Of a stretch of DNA of 64,000 bases, positions 51,213 through 60,831 are shown in pieces. This stretch comes from Hominimerdicola alba (GTDB taxonomy: Bacteria > Bacillota > Clostridia > Oscillospirales > Ruminococcaceae), in assembly GCF_900109655.1 (NCBI RefSeq), contig NZ_FOAT01000010.1, forward strand, positions 62,001 to 126,000, written 5' to 3'. The position numbers and the translations under genes were made by a program. Position 1 is the stretch's first letter, and the number at the start of each line of letters is the position of its first letter. The notes beneath the pieces were generated by a model. The model worked only from the letters and a program-made list of their open reading frames with translations. It searched no databases and was not told the origin of the DNA.

Positions 51213-51800
51213 ATGGATCAGATAAAAACAGGCGCACTGATAAGGCAGTTAAGGCTCGGTGCGGGGCTTACACAGAAGCAGCTGGCAGAAAAAGTTAACG
51301 TCAGCGACAAGGCTGTATCAAAATGGGAATGCGGCAACGGCGCACCCGATGTATCTCTGCTTACCGCACTTGCAGAGGTCTTCGGTACAGATGTGAACAC
51401 ATTGCTTTCGGGCAGTAAAGATATCAATGAAAGTGAGAAAGGCGATATGAAAAAGATAAGATTCTACGTATGCAAAGATTGCGGCGGCATTATGACCTCT
51501 ACCTCGGAGGCGGCTGTAAGCTGCTGCGGAAACAGACTCTCTCCGCTGGTGCCTAAAAAGGCTGAGGGCGATGAACTATTAAAGACAGAAATCATTGACG
51601 GCGAACTCTTTGTGACTTCCGACCATGAGATGACCAAGCAGCATTATATCTCATTTGCGGCGTATGTTTGCGACAATACCATGATGATGTTCAGGCAGTA
51701 CCCCGAATGGAAAATGCAGGCAAGGCTTCCACTTGTGCGCATGGGCAGGCTGATATGGTACTGCACCGAACACGGCGCGTTCTATCAGGATATAAAATAA
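51213..51800 (+). CDS. XRE-family regulator with a desulfoferrodoxin-like C-terminal domain
   Basis: About 195 residues. HTH_3 at about 5-60 (GLTQKQLAEKVNVSDKAVSKWE). From about 83 a domain with YVCKDCGG and CC (possible metal-binding Cys), then HEMTKQHYISFAAYV (about 140) and WYCTEHGAFYQ at the end, a pattern like desulfoferrodoxin/superoxide reductase (Cys-x2-Cys centre, HxMxxxH, CxxHG). It may therefore be a metal- or redox-sensing repressor, or have lost activity. Start at 51213, with AAGGAGTGGGG upstream. Confidence 0.75.
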   Translation: MDQIKTGALIRQLRLGAGLTQKQLAEKVNVSDKAVSKWECGNGAPDVSLLTALAEVFGTDVNTLLSGSKDINESEKGDMKKIRFYVCKDCGGIMTSTSEAAVSCCGNRLSPLVPKKAEGDELLKTEIIDGELFVTSDHEMTKQHYISFAAYVCDNTMMMFRQYPEWKMQARLPLVRMGRLIWYCTEHGAFYQDIK

Positions 51801-51807
51801 CAAAAAT

Positions 51808-51849
51808 CCCGTTCTCCGGTGTTTGACGTTACGGAGAACGGGTGTTTTT
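51808..51849. terminator. bidirectional terminator between convergent genes
   Basis: CCCGTTCTCCG pairs perfectly with CGGAGAACGGG. T-runs follow on both strands (TGTTTTT on plus, ATTTTTG on minus), serving the XRE gene and the lipoprotein gene. Confidence 0.9.
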
Positions 51850-51857
51850 ATGTGTTA

Positions 51858-53291
51858 TTATTCCACGTGTGCAACTACATCGCATTCCCACGCGAGCATA
51901 TCATTAGGGGCTAACTGAGGGTATACGCCTATCAAACGACCGCTTGTTTCATTTTTCCACATAACGCAGAAATCCGGATTTAAACTATCCAGTTCAATGA
52001 AAAGCAAACCTACCTTGCCATCTACACCTGCGTTTTTAAGAGCTTTAGCTGCTATATTGGCAGCCTCCTGCTTTTTTTCGGAGGTCAGCTCTCCATTCAT
52101 TTCCATACCGGCAATATATTCAGCCACTTCAGAACGCACGAAAGCTGTTACGATATCCCTGCCATCCCCGTTTTCAGGAGTTTCCATACCCGTAAGGTAA
52201 TCAGCCGCAGCGATATAGGCTATTTTTGCATTGTCGTTTGCTTTTTTTTCTTCGGCTGAAGGCTCGTACATATTGGACTGGGCTTCTTCAAGGTACGCTG
52301 CGAATGCGTCAATCTCTTCATCGGTATAATGTGCGTTTTCGTCCAGATCATTATCATCCTCACGGTCGTCATATTCCGTCTCTTCAAATACCTGCTCATC
52401 GATTTTACATTCCGCGTCAACGATCCATTCTATATGATCATCCAGAGAAACTGCGGGTTCGGGATATCTGCCGATGATATCGGAACTGCTGTCTTCGCGC
52501 CATAATGCTTCAAATTCACAATTAGATATATCTATGAATCTGACTCCGACAATTCCGCACGATTCATTTGATTGAAACCATTTCGTTGCTTTTGCTGCAG
52601 CTTCCTGCGGGGTAGCTTCCGATAATCTGCCCTCGCATTCCATATCAGCAAGATATTCAGCCACTGCGTTATAAGCTGTTTTAGCATTTCCGTTTGCGCT
52701 CTTTAGTTTTGATTTTGACCGATAATTAAATAAAGACGAAATGATCCCGTCGCCATTTTCATCGTCATCATTATTTGCCGACTCTGAGATTTCGCATGAA
52801 GCTTCGGCTTTTGCCGACCACTCGGGGATATCATCTACGCTTTGTGCAGGCTCGGGGTACTGTCCTATAACAGTGATGTCCTCATCGGTACGGAACTGCA
52901 CTGTGAAGTTGATAAAGCCATAATCATCTGATCCATCGAACCTTACGCCCAGCGAACCGCTGATGTTTCCGTTTGAACCAAGTTCCTTTATCGCAAAGTC
53001 GGCAGCTTCCTGTTCGTTCGCTTCGGAGATCCTGCCTTGTGTTTCCATATCTGCAAGATATTCTGCAACAGCGGTATAGCCTAACTTTGCATTGTTGTTA
53101 GCCGCTTTCAGCAGGTCTTCACGAACCTCTTCGCTGATACTGTTATCACCGGCACTGTTCTCATTCTGAGTTTCAGCGACTGAAGTTTTGCTCTCCTGCT
53201 TTTTCTCGGAAGTTTTCTCCGTATTATCTCCGCAGGCTGTCATGCCTAAAGCCATAATTGCCGCAATTGTAAATGCTGTGATCTTCTTCAT
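51858..53291 (-). CDS. lipoprotein with three internal repeats
   Basis: 477 residues. Signal peptide with lipobox (MTAC, lipid Cys at about 20), Ser/Glu/Lys linker, then three related modules of about 100-120 residues at about 66-170, 200-305 and 352-477. Each opens with NxNAKxxYxAxAEYLxxME, continues with SEA..QEAA..A and ends with a beta segment (GVRF..., IGRYPEP). The third module carries an extra 25-residue insertion. Acidic Asp/Glu linkers separate them. A surface protein of unknown function; the fold may resemble type IV pilin-like or DUF modules, not assigned. Confidence 0.8.
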   Translation of the reverse strand: MKKITAFTIAAIMALGMTACGDNTEKTSEKKQESKTSVAETQNENSAGDNSISEEVREDLLKAANNNAKLGYTAVAEYLADMETQGRISEANEQEAADFAIKELGSNGNISGSLGVRFDGSDDYGFINFTVQFRTDEDITVIGQYPEPAQSVDDIPEWSAKAEASCEISESANNDDDENGDGIISSLFNYRSKSKLKSANGNAKTAYNAVAEYLADMECEGRLSEATPQEAAAKATKWFQSNESCGIVGVRFIDISNCEFEALWREDSSSDIIGRYPEPAVSLDDHIEWIVDAECKIDEQVFEETEYDDREDDNDLDENAHYTDEEIDAFAAYLEEAQSNMYEPSAEEKKANDNAKIAYIAAADYLTGMETPENGDGRDIVTAFVRSEVAEYIAGMEMNGELTSEKKQEAANIAAKALKNAGVDGKVGLLFIELDSLNPDFCVMWKNETSGRLIGVYPQLAPNDMLAWECDVVAHVE

Positions 53292-53373
53292 TGTGATTCC
53301 TCCAAAAATAGTATAATTGAAAATTTATATTCTAGCAGATGACATCAGAAATTTCAGCGCCATTTACTATATA

Positions 53374-53694
53374 TCAAACCTTAATGATCTCTCTGCTGCC
53401 GTCCTCAAAAACAAGCTCGATCTCCTCTGTGCTTATCTGCCGTGCGGAATCGATCCATTCTGAGGATATCTTCCGCACAGCACCGTCTGCCGTATAGCAG
53501 ACAACAGCTCCGCAGCCGTAAACTACTGCGAAGCGTTCGTCTTTGTCTATTATAGCGCCCTCGGGGTCGCCGTACATCTCGCATATCGGGGAGATCGTGC
53601 CCGTCAATTTGTTGACGAGCACAGCCCTTTCGTAACAGCCTTTTACCTCGTAATGCAGGCTCTCCGCCAGCAGAAAATCTTCGTGAGAAGCCAT
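53374..53694 (-). CDS. hypothetical protein following the GH3 gene
   Basis: 106 residues with beta-rich composition and no signal peptide. It starts 3 bases after the GH3 stop and is probably translated from the same message. No recognised family. Confidence 0.6.
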   Translation of the reverse strand: MASHEDFLLAESLHYEVKGCYERAVLVNKLTGTISPICEMYGDPEGAIIDKDERFAVVYGCGAVVCYTADGAVRKISSEWIDSARQISTEEIELVFEDGSREIIKV

Positions 53695-53697
53695 ATC

Positions 53698-56454
53698 TTA
53701 TATATCCTCAACACTCAGACCTGTGCCCTCGGCGGCTTTGATCTTTTTGAAAACTATCTTGTCCATGTCAAGTCCGCCAAGACCGAAATGCAGTCTGAAT
53801 ATGGTGTAGCGTGAGAACAGCGGCATTTCTTCTACAGCGAAGGTCACGGGCTTTCCGCCTGTGCCGTTCCATGTGAATGTGCCCCATGCAGTACCCATGC
53901 TAAATACCGTCACAGGCATCTGAGCCAGCTCGCTCTGTTCCGAACTTGCAGTCATTTCCATGCGGTACTGACCCAACTGTGCCACATCCACAGTGAAGCT
54001 GAAATCAAGATTTCTCTTGGTCTTGACACCGCTCATATCTATGGTAAGTTCGCCGTCCAGCAGGAAAACTCTGTCGCCTGCGCCGTCATCAACGGTCTCG
54101 GCGGGCTTGTTGATAACTTCAACAGCTTCATCCTCACCAAGCTTTCTCGCCATAGCGTGAGTATCCATCATAAAGCTGAGAACGTTTCTTGCAGACCTCT
54201 GAAGCTCGCCGCGGGTAAGTCTGCCGTCACTCAGTGCCGCCAGAACATTGTCGCTTCCGCTTCCGCCGTCGGCGCATACCATGTACACATCGTTCTGAGC
54301 GCGTACCATCGCCGCGAAATTGTTCTTGTCGGGTGCTTCGCCGCGGTCGTTGATGTTAGCCCACCAGTCTGTCATGGTGAAGCCGTCAAAGCCCCACTGC
54401 TTGCGGAGTATCATGGTGTTAAGGTCGAAGCTGCCCGCTGTCCACAGGTCGTTTACCTTGCCGTAGGTAGTCATCACAGACCTTGCACCGCCTTCCTTGA
54501 CAGCTGTTTCAAAGCCGCGGAGATATATCTCCCTCAGGGCTCTCTCGCTTACTGCCGAATCAAGGAAATGTCTGTTGGTCTCCTGATTGTTTCCGCAGAA
54601 GTGCTTTACAGTACCCTCAACACCCTGTGAGTGCAGACCTTTCAGCTCGGCAGCCGCCATATCTCCAGTGAGGACAGGGTCTTCAGAGAAATACTCGAAG
54701 TTTCTGCCGTTGAGGGGGTGGCGATGGATATTCATACCGGGTCCCAGCAGACAATCCACCTTGTTAGCTCTCATCTCCATGCCTAGATAGGTGAAAAGCT
54801 CGGTGATAAGGGGCTTGTTGAATGTTGCCGCGATAAGGGTTCCGTTCGGCAGGCTGAATGCCTTGGTGCCTACGTCAAGTCTCATTCCCGAAGGACCGTC
54901 AGAACAGCAGCCTGCGGGTATGCCAAGTTCTTCCAGATGCTTTGCCACACCGCCGAAAGCCGCCGCAGTACCGGGAGTTACCTTAGGCGAGCACATACCT
55001 TCACCGCGCACAAGGCAGTTCAGGTCATTGTCGTCTAGCTGTGCGATGAACTCATCAAGGGTGTTACTGCCGTGGAAAACGTCTGCGGTGCGTATGCCCT
55101 TGTCACCTGTGAAAGCAATCTCTTCTGGGAGATTTTCAAGCCTGCGTGCGGCTTCATCAACCTTTGAAAGGGGAGTATCCTCAAAGGAGAGCCCCTCGGC
55201 GGTGCGTACCATTCTCTTGAAAGGCATAACAGGCGCAAGTGCCTGCTCAAGCTGTTCGATGACCTTGGTCTCATCCTGCACAAAGGATAAGCACTCAGCC
55301 GCGCTACGAACATCGCTGCCCGCATAGAACTTGTACTCGCCCGCTTCCGTTACCCACGCATAGGCGTGACCCGTAACACCGCTGTCATCGTATGAAGCTA
55401 TATCGCGGTCGCTGACCTCTATGGTCAGTACCTGCTCTTCGTCGGGAGCAAGAAGTTTTGTCTTTTCAAATCCGCAGAGAACTCTTGCGGCCTTGCCAAG
55501 TTTGCCGTTGGGCGCTTCTGCATATACCTGTACAACTTCCTTGCCTGCGGTATTTCCAACGTTCTTTACCTTAGCGGTGATAACTGCACCGCTGTCCGTT
55601 TTTTTGCCCTCTGCGCTTATCTCGAACCTGGTATAGCTCATGCCGAAGCCAAAGGGGAATCTGACTTTATCCTTAGCGAAGGTCTCAAAATATCTGTAGC
55701 CTACGTATATATCTTCGACATAGAAATTTCTGTCCCTGTTGTGGAAATACTTGTCAGAGGGGTAGTCACTGATATCATACGCTATGGTATCGGGCAGTTT
55801 GCCGCAGGGAGATACCTCGCCCAGCAGTACCTTAGCCGAGCCTGTACCGCCTGTCATTCCGCCCTGCCATACGTACATCACAGCATCGGGGGAGAATTCG
55901 TCGATAAAGCCCATGTCGATTATATTGCCCACATTCAGCAGTACGACCATCTTTTTGAAATTGTCCCTGACCTTGCGCAGCATAGCCTTTTCACCATCGG
56001 TCAGCAGATACGAACCCGCCTTTACGCCGTTGTCCTGCTCTTCGCCCGCAGTACGTCCGATGATGCAAACAGCCGTATCAGAGGTCTCAGCCGCCTTTTT
56101 AACAAGAGCGTCATCAAGGGGCATTTCTTCCTGACACCAGGGCTCACCGCCCCAGCCCTCGCCGTAGTCGTAGGGGTGTTCTGCCACATAGTCTCTGTAA
56201 GTTTTCAGCACTTCCTCGTTTAGCTTTGCACCTGCTTCAAGCAGACCGTCAACGATGCCAGTGACCTTGTCAACATTCACCATGCCGCCCGAGCCTGTGC
56301 CGCTTTTGTAATAATCCAGCTGTATACGTCCGAAAACAGCCGTTTCCGAGTTCTTATCCAGCGGGAGAGCACCGTTGTTGACTAACAGTACAGCGCCCTC
56401 TGCATTGACTTCTGCCGCTTTTGCAAGATATTCGTTCCAGTTTAGTGTAGCCAT
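53698..56454 (-). CDS. GH3 beta-glucosidase with reversed domain order
   Basis: 918 residues, no signal peptide. The usual C-terminal GH3 sandwich and FN3-like domain come first (about 1-380), followed by the TIM-barrel catalytic domain (about 470-790) and a C-terminal beta domain. The barrel contains KHFCGNNQE and the nucleophile Asp in GFTMTDWW (about D696). This order is known from Ruminococcus albus and Butyrivibrio beta-glucosidases. It hydrolyses cellobiose or other beta-glucosides in the cytosol. SD GGAGGT. Ordinary length for this subgroup. Confidence 0.94.
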   Translation of the reverse strand: MATLNWNEYLAKAAEVNAEGAVLLVNNGALPLDKNSETAVFGRIQLDYYKSGTGSGGMVNVDKVTGIVDGLLEAGAKLNEEVLKTYRDYVAEHPYDYGEGWGGEPWCQEEMPLDDALVKKAAETSDTAVCIIGRTAGEEQDNGVKAGSYLLTDGEKAMLRKVRDNFKKMVVLLNVGNIIDMGFIDEFSPDAVMYVWQGGMTGGTGSAKVLLGEVSPCGKLPDTIAYDISDYPSDKYFHNRDRNFYVEDIYVGYRYFETFAKDKVRFPFGFGMSYTRFEISAEGKKTDSGAVITAKVKNVGNTAGKEVVQVYAEAPNGKLGKAARVLCGFEKTKLLAPDEEQVLTIEVSDRDIASYDDSGVTGHAYAWVTEAGEYKFYAGSDVRSAAECLSFVQDETKVIEQLEQALAPVMPFKRMVRTAEGLSFEDTPLSKVDEAARRLENLPEEIAFTGDKGIRTADVFHGSNTLDEFIAQLDDNDLNCLVRGEGMCSPKVTPGTAAAFGGVAKHLEELGIPAGCCSDGPSGMRLDVGTKAFSLPNGTLIAATFNKPLITELFTYLGMEMRANKVDCLLGPGMNIHRHPLNGRNFEYFSEDPVLTGDMAAAELKGLHSQGVEGTVKHFCGNNQETNRHFLDSAVSERALREIYLRGFETAVKEGGARSVMTTYGKVNDLWTAGSFDLNTMILRKQWGFDGFTMTDWWANINDRGEAPDKNNFAAMVRAQNDVYMVCADGGSGSDNVLAALSDGRLTRGELQRSARNVLSFMMDTHAMARKLGEDEAVEVINKPAETVDDGAGDRVFLLDGELTIDMSGVKTKRNLDFSFTVDVAQLGQYRMEMTASSEQSELAQMPVTVFSMGTAWGTFTWNGTGGKPVTFAVEEMPLFSRYTIFRLHFGLGGLDMDKIVFKKIKAAEGTGLSVEDI

Positions 56455-56483
56455 AGCCTACCTCCGTAAAGTATGTATTATCG

Positions 56484-59400
56484 TTATTCCACCGATTTCA
56501 GGCTTTCCGCCATATTTATCTTTTCAAGCTTGTTTTCCATCACAAGGTTCACAGCCAGGTTGAATACTATCGTCAGCCCTATGCTGTACAGATAGCTCTT
56601 CAGGAGTATCCTTTCCTTGAAGCATACCATATCAACCACGATGTAGGACATTACAAAGTGCAGCAGCATATTGCCAAGCACCAGTCCTATGGCTATGCCA
56701 AGTCCCGTCAGGAAAAGGTTCTCCCTCAGCACATAAGCCGAGGTCTCTTTCTTGAAGAATCCCAGCACCTTTATCGTGGCTATCTCGCGCTCTCTTTCGG
56801 TGATGTTTATGTTCGTGAGGTTGTAAAGCACGATGAACGCCAGGGATGCCGCACAGATTATTATGAGCAGTACCACATAGTCAAGGCTCGCCATTGAATC
56901 TGTCAGGCGCTTTTTAAGGTCTTCAAACAGCGTCAGGTTCTTCACGCATTTAAGCTTTGCGATATCTGTCTGCGCCTGATAAACGTCTGTATTTTCAGGG
57001 AAATTCACATAAGCCTCGTTCAGCCCCACTTTCTCGCCCAGCTGTCTTTCAAGAGCCTCATAGGGGACGAAAACATAGTTGTATACGTGATTGTCGAACA
57101 CCGCTTTCACCGTGAATTCCATCACCCGCATATTCTCATCGCGGAGAGTTATCTTGTCGCCATCTTTCACACCGTACCTGTTCATCAGGCTGACACTCAC
57201 AAGGGCTTCGTCGCCTGTGGGCATCTCGATATTACTGCCGTCGGTCTTTGTGAAGTTCATACTGCCTTTCAGCTCGCTGAAATCAACAGGCGCCATAAGG
57301 CTTATGCTCTTCACCGCGTCTTTAGTTACCAAGTCCCATGAGCCCGCATAAAGACAAGCGTGAGTTGCTCCCGTGCTTGCCAGTTCCTCTTCGAGTTCTT
57401 TTGGCATATTGCCGTTATCGTCCGAAGAATAAGTGACCGAAGCATCTGCTGTTACTATCTCTTCATACTGCACCACCGCGAAATCTCCCACGGAATCGTA
57501 CATTCCGAAGCCTGTCAGCAGCAGTGCCGTACAGCCGCTTATGCCCACAACCATCATGAAGAAACGCTTTTTGTACCTGAAAATATTACGTATAGATACC
57601 TTGTGCAGGAATTTCATTCTGTTCCAGATGGAAGGGAAGTACTCAAGCAGTACTCTCTTGCCCGCCTTTGGCGATTTCGGGCGCATGAGCTCCGCCGCTG
57701 TTTCGCTCAGTTCATATCTGCATGAGAGCCATGCCGCTCCCACCGAGCAAAGCAGAGATACCAGACCCGCCAGCAGAGCCAGCTTCCAGTCAAAAAGATA
57801 TTTAACTTCCAGTTCTAGGTACATCAGCTTGTAGTTTACCCATATTACTTTCGGGAAGATATAGGTACCCAGCGCATATCCTATGGACCATCCCAGCAGA
57901 GCGGCACTTCCCGCATATATGGTGAACTTGCTCATTATTGCGCTTTCGGAGTAGCCGAGGGCTTTCAGAGTGCCTATCTGCGTTCTGCGTTCTTCCACCA
58001 TTCGGCTCATGGTAGTTATGCATACCAGTGCCGCCACAAGTATAAAAAACACAGGGAAGACTTTAGCAACTTTGCCAACAATTGAGGAGTCATTCTCAAA
58101 GCAAGCATATCCGATATTCGTATCTCTGTCCAGCAGGAAAACATCGGGCTTTTTCAGGTCGCGGAGCTCTTTTTCGCCGTCCGCTATCTCCTGCTCTGCC
58201 TTTGCTATCTCTTCATCAAATGAGGTCAGACCGTCTTCGTATTCAGCTTCGCCGTTCTCATACTCTTTAAGACCGTCCTCATATTCCGCTTTTCCGTCTT
58301 CGTATTCTTTCTTGCCCTTTTCAAGGTCTTTTTTGCCGTCTTCAAGCTTTTTAATGCCGTCATTGTACTCATATCTGCCGCTGTCAAGCTTCGCCTTGCC
58401 CGACTGATATTCCGCCCAGGAAGCATTATACTGCGCATATCCCTGAGCGTACTGCGCCTTGCCTGCTTCAAGCTGTTTTCTGCCCTCTGCGAGAGTTGCT
58501 TTCTGCGCGTCCAGTTCAGCCTGTCCCGCCGAAAGCTCTTCCTGCTTGATAAGAAGTTCGCTCTTAGCCGCTTCAAGCTGTGCAAAACCAGCGTCTATCT
58601 GAGCCTTTGCCGCCGCCATCTGCTCTGCCTGCTCAGGGGGGAGCAGATCTTCCATGCCTATGTACTGACCGAAGTTTTCCAAAAACTGCTCGTTCTGCTC
58701 AGTCAGCGCCGCATACTGTGTTTCTATCTCTGAAAGACCTGCATTTATCTGCGCCGCACCCTCATCAAGCTGAGCCTGTGCAGCAGCAAGTTCTTTTTCA
58801 CCTGCCGCGAGCTTTTTCTCGTTAGCATCTATCTCAGCCTTACTCGCCATAAGCTGTGCCCAGGCGTTGTCAAGCTGATATTTGCCGTTCGCCAGCTGTT
58901 TCTCGCTGTCGTCAAGGGTGATCTTCGCATCTTTAAGCTTTTTCTCGTTGTCAGCGATCTCTTTTTCGCCGTCAGCTATCTCTTTTTCAGCATCACTGAG
59001 TTCCTTCGCCGCTTTTTCAAGCTCGGTCTTGGCATCATCGAGCTCCGCACGCGCATCATCAAGCTTCTGCTGACCCTCTTCGCGGGCATCTTCGAGCTTT
59101 TTTCTGCCGTCCGCAAGCTCGTCCTCAGCATCGGATACTATGCGGTCATATCTGTCATCAGCCGCATCCTCAACAGCTTTTTCCCAGCTGTCTTCACGCT
59201 CTGCCATGTAGTCTTCATACTCATCCGAATATACTTCAAGCTCATGGTCGAGCTTTATGTACAGTTCCGAATAGGCTTCCATATCGAAAGCGCCCTTATT
59301 CAGATAGATGAATCCGTTTATCGTGCCGTTCCCGAGGGTCGTAGTGCCTCTCTCGAAATGTACGTATGCAGGGGAATACACCAGTCCCACCACGGTAACT

Positions 59401-59894
59401 TCCCGGGGCTTGAACTTTTCAAGGGTGTCTTCTTCGTTCTCGCTATTCACATACAGCACATCGCCCACTTTGTAGGAGGTCTTGCCGTCCATGACACACT
59501 CGCTGTCATTTTCGGGAAGCCTGCCCTCCAGTATCTCGGGCACGTTGACGTTCTCCGTCAGCGAATGTACTTTCATAACAGGCGCATTGCCGTAATCGTC
59601 CTTGAACATTATGTCCAGCGAATACGCACCCTCTGCCGCACGGACATCATCCCGCCCGCGGAGAGTTTCCACATCCCCTTCTTCCCAGCCAAGAGTGGAT
59701 ACTATCCTGTAATCGAAAAGCTCATGGTCTTCCATGAACCCGCCCAGAGTACGTATCATGGCAGGGGTGGTTACCCTTACGCCCGAGAAAAATCCCACAC
59801 CCAGCGCGATTATGGCAAGTATCGCCGCAAAACGCCCGAATGTGCTCTTTATATCCCTAAAAGTTGAAACTCTCAGTTTTGACTTCATGAGCAT
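56484..59894 (-). CDS. ABC transporter permease of the FtsX/MacB type with a giant coiled-coil insert
   Basis: 1136 residues. N-terminal membrane helix (about 20-42) and a MacB-like periplasmic-domain relative (about 45-230), then 350 residues of heptad-like Lys/Glu/Ala repeats (LDDAKTELEKA, EKEIADGEKE, about 240-595), three membrane helices (about 625-735), a second extracellular domain and three terminal helices. This is the long clostridial type of bacitracin/lipoprotein-release exporter, possibly acting in cell-wall or antimicrobial-peptide export. ATG at 59894 overlaps the stop of the ATPase gene by one base; an in-frame ATG at 59888 is the alternative start. Confidence 0.9.
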   Translation of the reverse strand: MLMKSKLRVSTFRDIKSTFGRFAAILAIIALGVGFFSGVRVTTPAMIRTLGGFMEDHELFDYRIVSTLGWEEGDVETLRGRDDVRAAEGAYSLDIMFKDDYGNAPVMKVHSLTENVNVPEILEGRLPENDSECVMDGKTSYKVGDVLYVNSENEEDTLEKFKPREVTVVGLVYSPAYVHFERGTTTLGNGTINGFIYLNKGAFDMEAYSELYIKLDHELEVYSDEYEDYMAEREDSWEKAVEDAADDRYDRIVSDAEDELADGRKKLEDAREEGQQKLDDARAELDDAKTELEKAAKELSDAEKEIADGEKEIADNEKKLKDAKITLDDSEKQLANGKYQLDNAWAQLMASKAEIDANEKKLAAGEKELAAAQAQLDEGAAQINAGLSEIETQYAALTEQNEQFLENFGQYIGMEDLLPPEQAEQMAAAKAQIDAGFAQLEAAKSELLIKQEELSAGQAELDAQKATLAEGRKQLEAGKAQYAQGYAQYNASWAEYQSGKAKLDSGRYEYNDGIKKLEDGKKDLEKGKKEYEDGKAEYEDGLKEYENGEAEYEDGLTSFDEEIAKAEQEIADGEKELRDLKKPDVFLLDRDTNIGYACFENDSSIVGKVAKVFPVFFILVAALVCITTMSRMVEERRTQIGTLKALGYSESAIMSKFTIYAGSAALLGWSIGYALGTYIFPKVIWVNYKLMYLELEVKYLFDWKLALLAGLVSLLCSVGAAWLSCRYELSETAAELMRPKSPKAGKRVLLEYFPSIWNRMKFLHKVSIRNIFRYKKRFFMMVVGISGCTALLLTGFGMYDSVGDFAVVQYEEIVTADASVTYSSDDNGNMPKELEEELASTGATHACLYAGSWDLVTKDAVKSISLMAPVDFSELKGSMNFTKTDGSNIEMPTGDEALVSVSLMNRYGVKDGDKITLRDENMRVMEFTVKAVFDNHVYNYVFVPYEALERQLGEKVGLNEAYVNFPENTDVYQAQTDIAKLKCVKNLTLFEDLKKRLTDSMASLDYVVLLIIICAASLAFIVLYNLTNINITEREREIATIKVLGFFKKETSAYVLRENLFLTGLGIAIGLVLGNMLLHFVMSYIVVDMVCFKERILLKSYLYSIGLTIVFNLAVNLVMENKLEKINMAESLKSVE

Positions 59895-60598
59895 CACCAC
59901 TCGATGTTTTCTACATCTACTATCTCCGTGTTCAGTCTCATACTTTCAACAGTGCCGCTCTTTACCGTGATTATTCTGTCAGCCATAGCCGCCAGCGCCG
60001 AGTTGTGGGTGATGACTACCACCGTCATACCGCTCTTCCGGCAGGTATCCTGCAATAATTTCAATACCGCCTTGCCTGTGTTGTAGTCCAGCGCACCTGT
60101 GGGCTCATCGCACAGCAGAAGCTTCGGATTCTTTGCCAGAGCCCTTGCGATAGCAACTCTTTGCTGTTCGCCGCCCGAAAGCTGAGCAGGGAAGTTCTTC
60201 ATTCTCTCGCTGAGACCCACCTGTTTCAGCACTTCTTCAGCATCAAGGGGGTCTTTGCATATCTGAGCCGCAAGCTCAACATTTTCCTTAGCTGTCAGGT
60301 TCTGTACCAGATTGTAGAACTGGAAAACAAAGCCGATATCGTAGCGTCTGTAGGCTGTCAGCTCCTTTTTGCCGAACTTGGATATTTCACGGCCGTCCAG
60401 CTTGACGCTTCCAGAGGTCAGGGTATCCATTCCACCGAGAATATTCAGTATCGTGGTCTTGCCCGCACCCGAAGCCCCGACTATAACGCAGAACTCGCCT
60501 TTCTCGATCTCAAAGGTGGCATCCTTCAGCGCCTGTATCTCTACTTCGCCTGTTTTATAGGTCTTTTTTACGTTTTTGAATTCAACAAAAGCACTCAT
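59894..60598 (-). CDS. ABC transporter ATP-binding protein (MacB/LolD family)
   Basis: 234 residues. Walker [10 protein letters not shown] at 41-49, Q-loop in FVFQFYNL, signature LSGGEQQR (about 142), Walker [13 protein letters not shown] (about 162), switch His in ITHN (about 200). The EPTGALD form is typical of MacB/LolD ATPases that drive mechanotransmission by an FtsX-type partner, which is the next gene. Confidence 0.95.
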   Translation of the reverse strand: MSAFVEFKNVKKTYKTGEVEIQALKDATFEIEKGEFCVIVGASGAGKTTILNILGGMDTLTSGSVKLDGREISKFGKKELTAYRRYDIGFVFQFYNLVQNLTAKENVELAAQICKDPLDAEEVLKQVGLSERMKNFPAQLSGGEQQRVAIARALAKNPKLLLCDEPTGALDYNTGKAVLKLLQDTCRKSGMTVVVITHNSALAAMADRIITVKSGTVESMRLNTEIVDVENIEW

Positions 60599-60645
60599 TC
60601 ACATTCACCCTTATTGTAAGTTTTACACGAAAATAACTTTGTTTG

Positions 60646-60674
60646 ATTATATCATACTTTTTGCAAAATGTAAA
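60646..60674 (-). promoter_or_regulatory. sigma-A promoter for the ABC exporter
   Basis: On the minus strand TTTACA, 17-base spacer, TATAAT, about 45 bases before the ATPase start. Confidence 0.8.
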
Positions 60675-60787
60675 GTCACGCCACCCCGCGAAATCGTTTT
60701 ATACATAAAACTACAAAGTAAAATTTTCACTGCGGTAAAAGACAAAAATTTCCATTGAACGCCATATAGATAACGTCCGCCCGAGGA

Positions 60788-60819
60788 CAAAAAAACTCCC
60801 CTGCCATATAACAGGGGAG
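60788..60819 (-). terminator. terminator of the MoxR gene
   Basis: On the minus strand CTCCCCTG pairs with CAGGGGAG and is followed by seven T. Confidence 0.9.
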
Positions 60820-60831
60820 AATGTTATGCTA

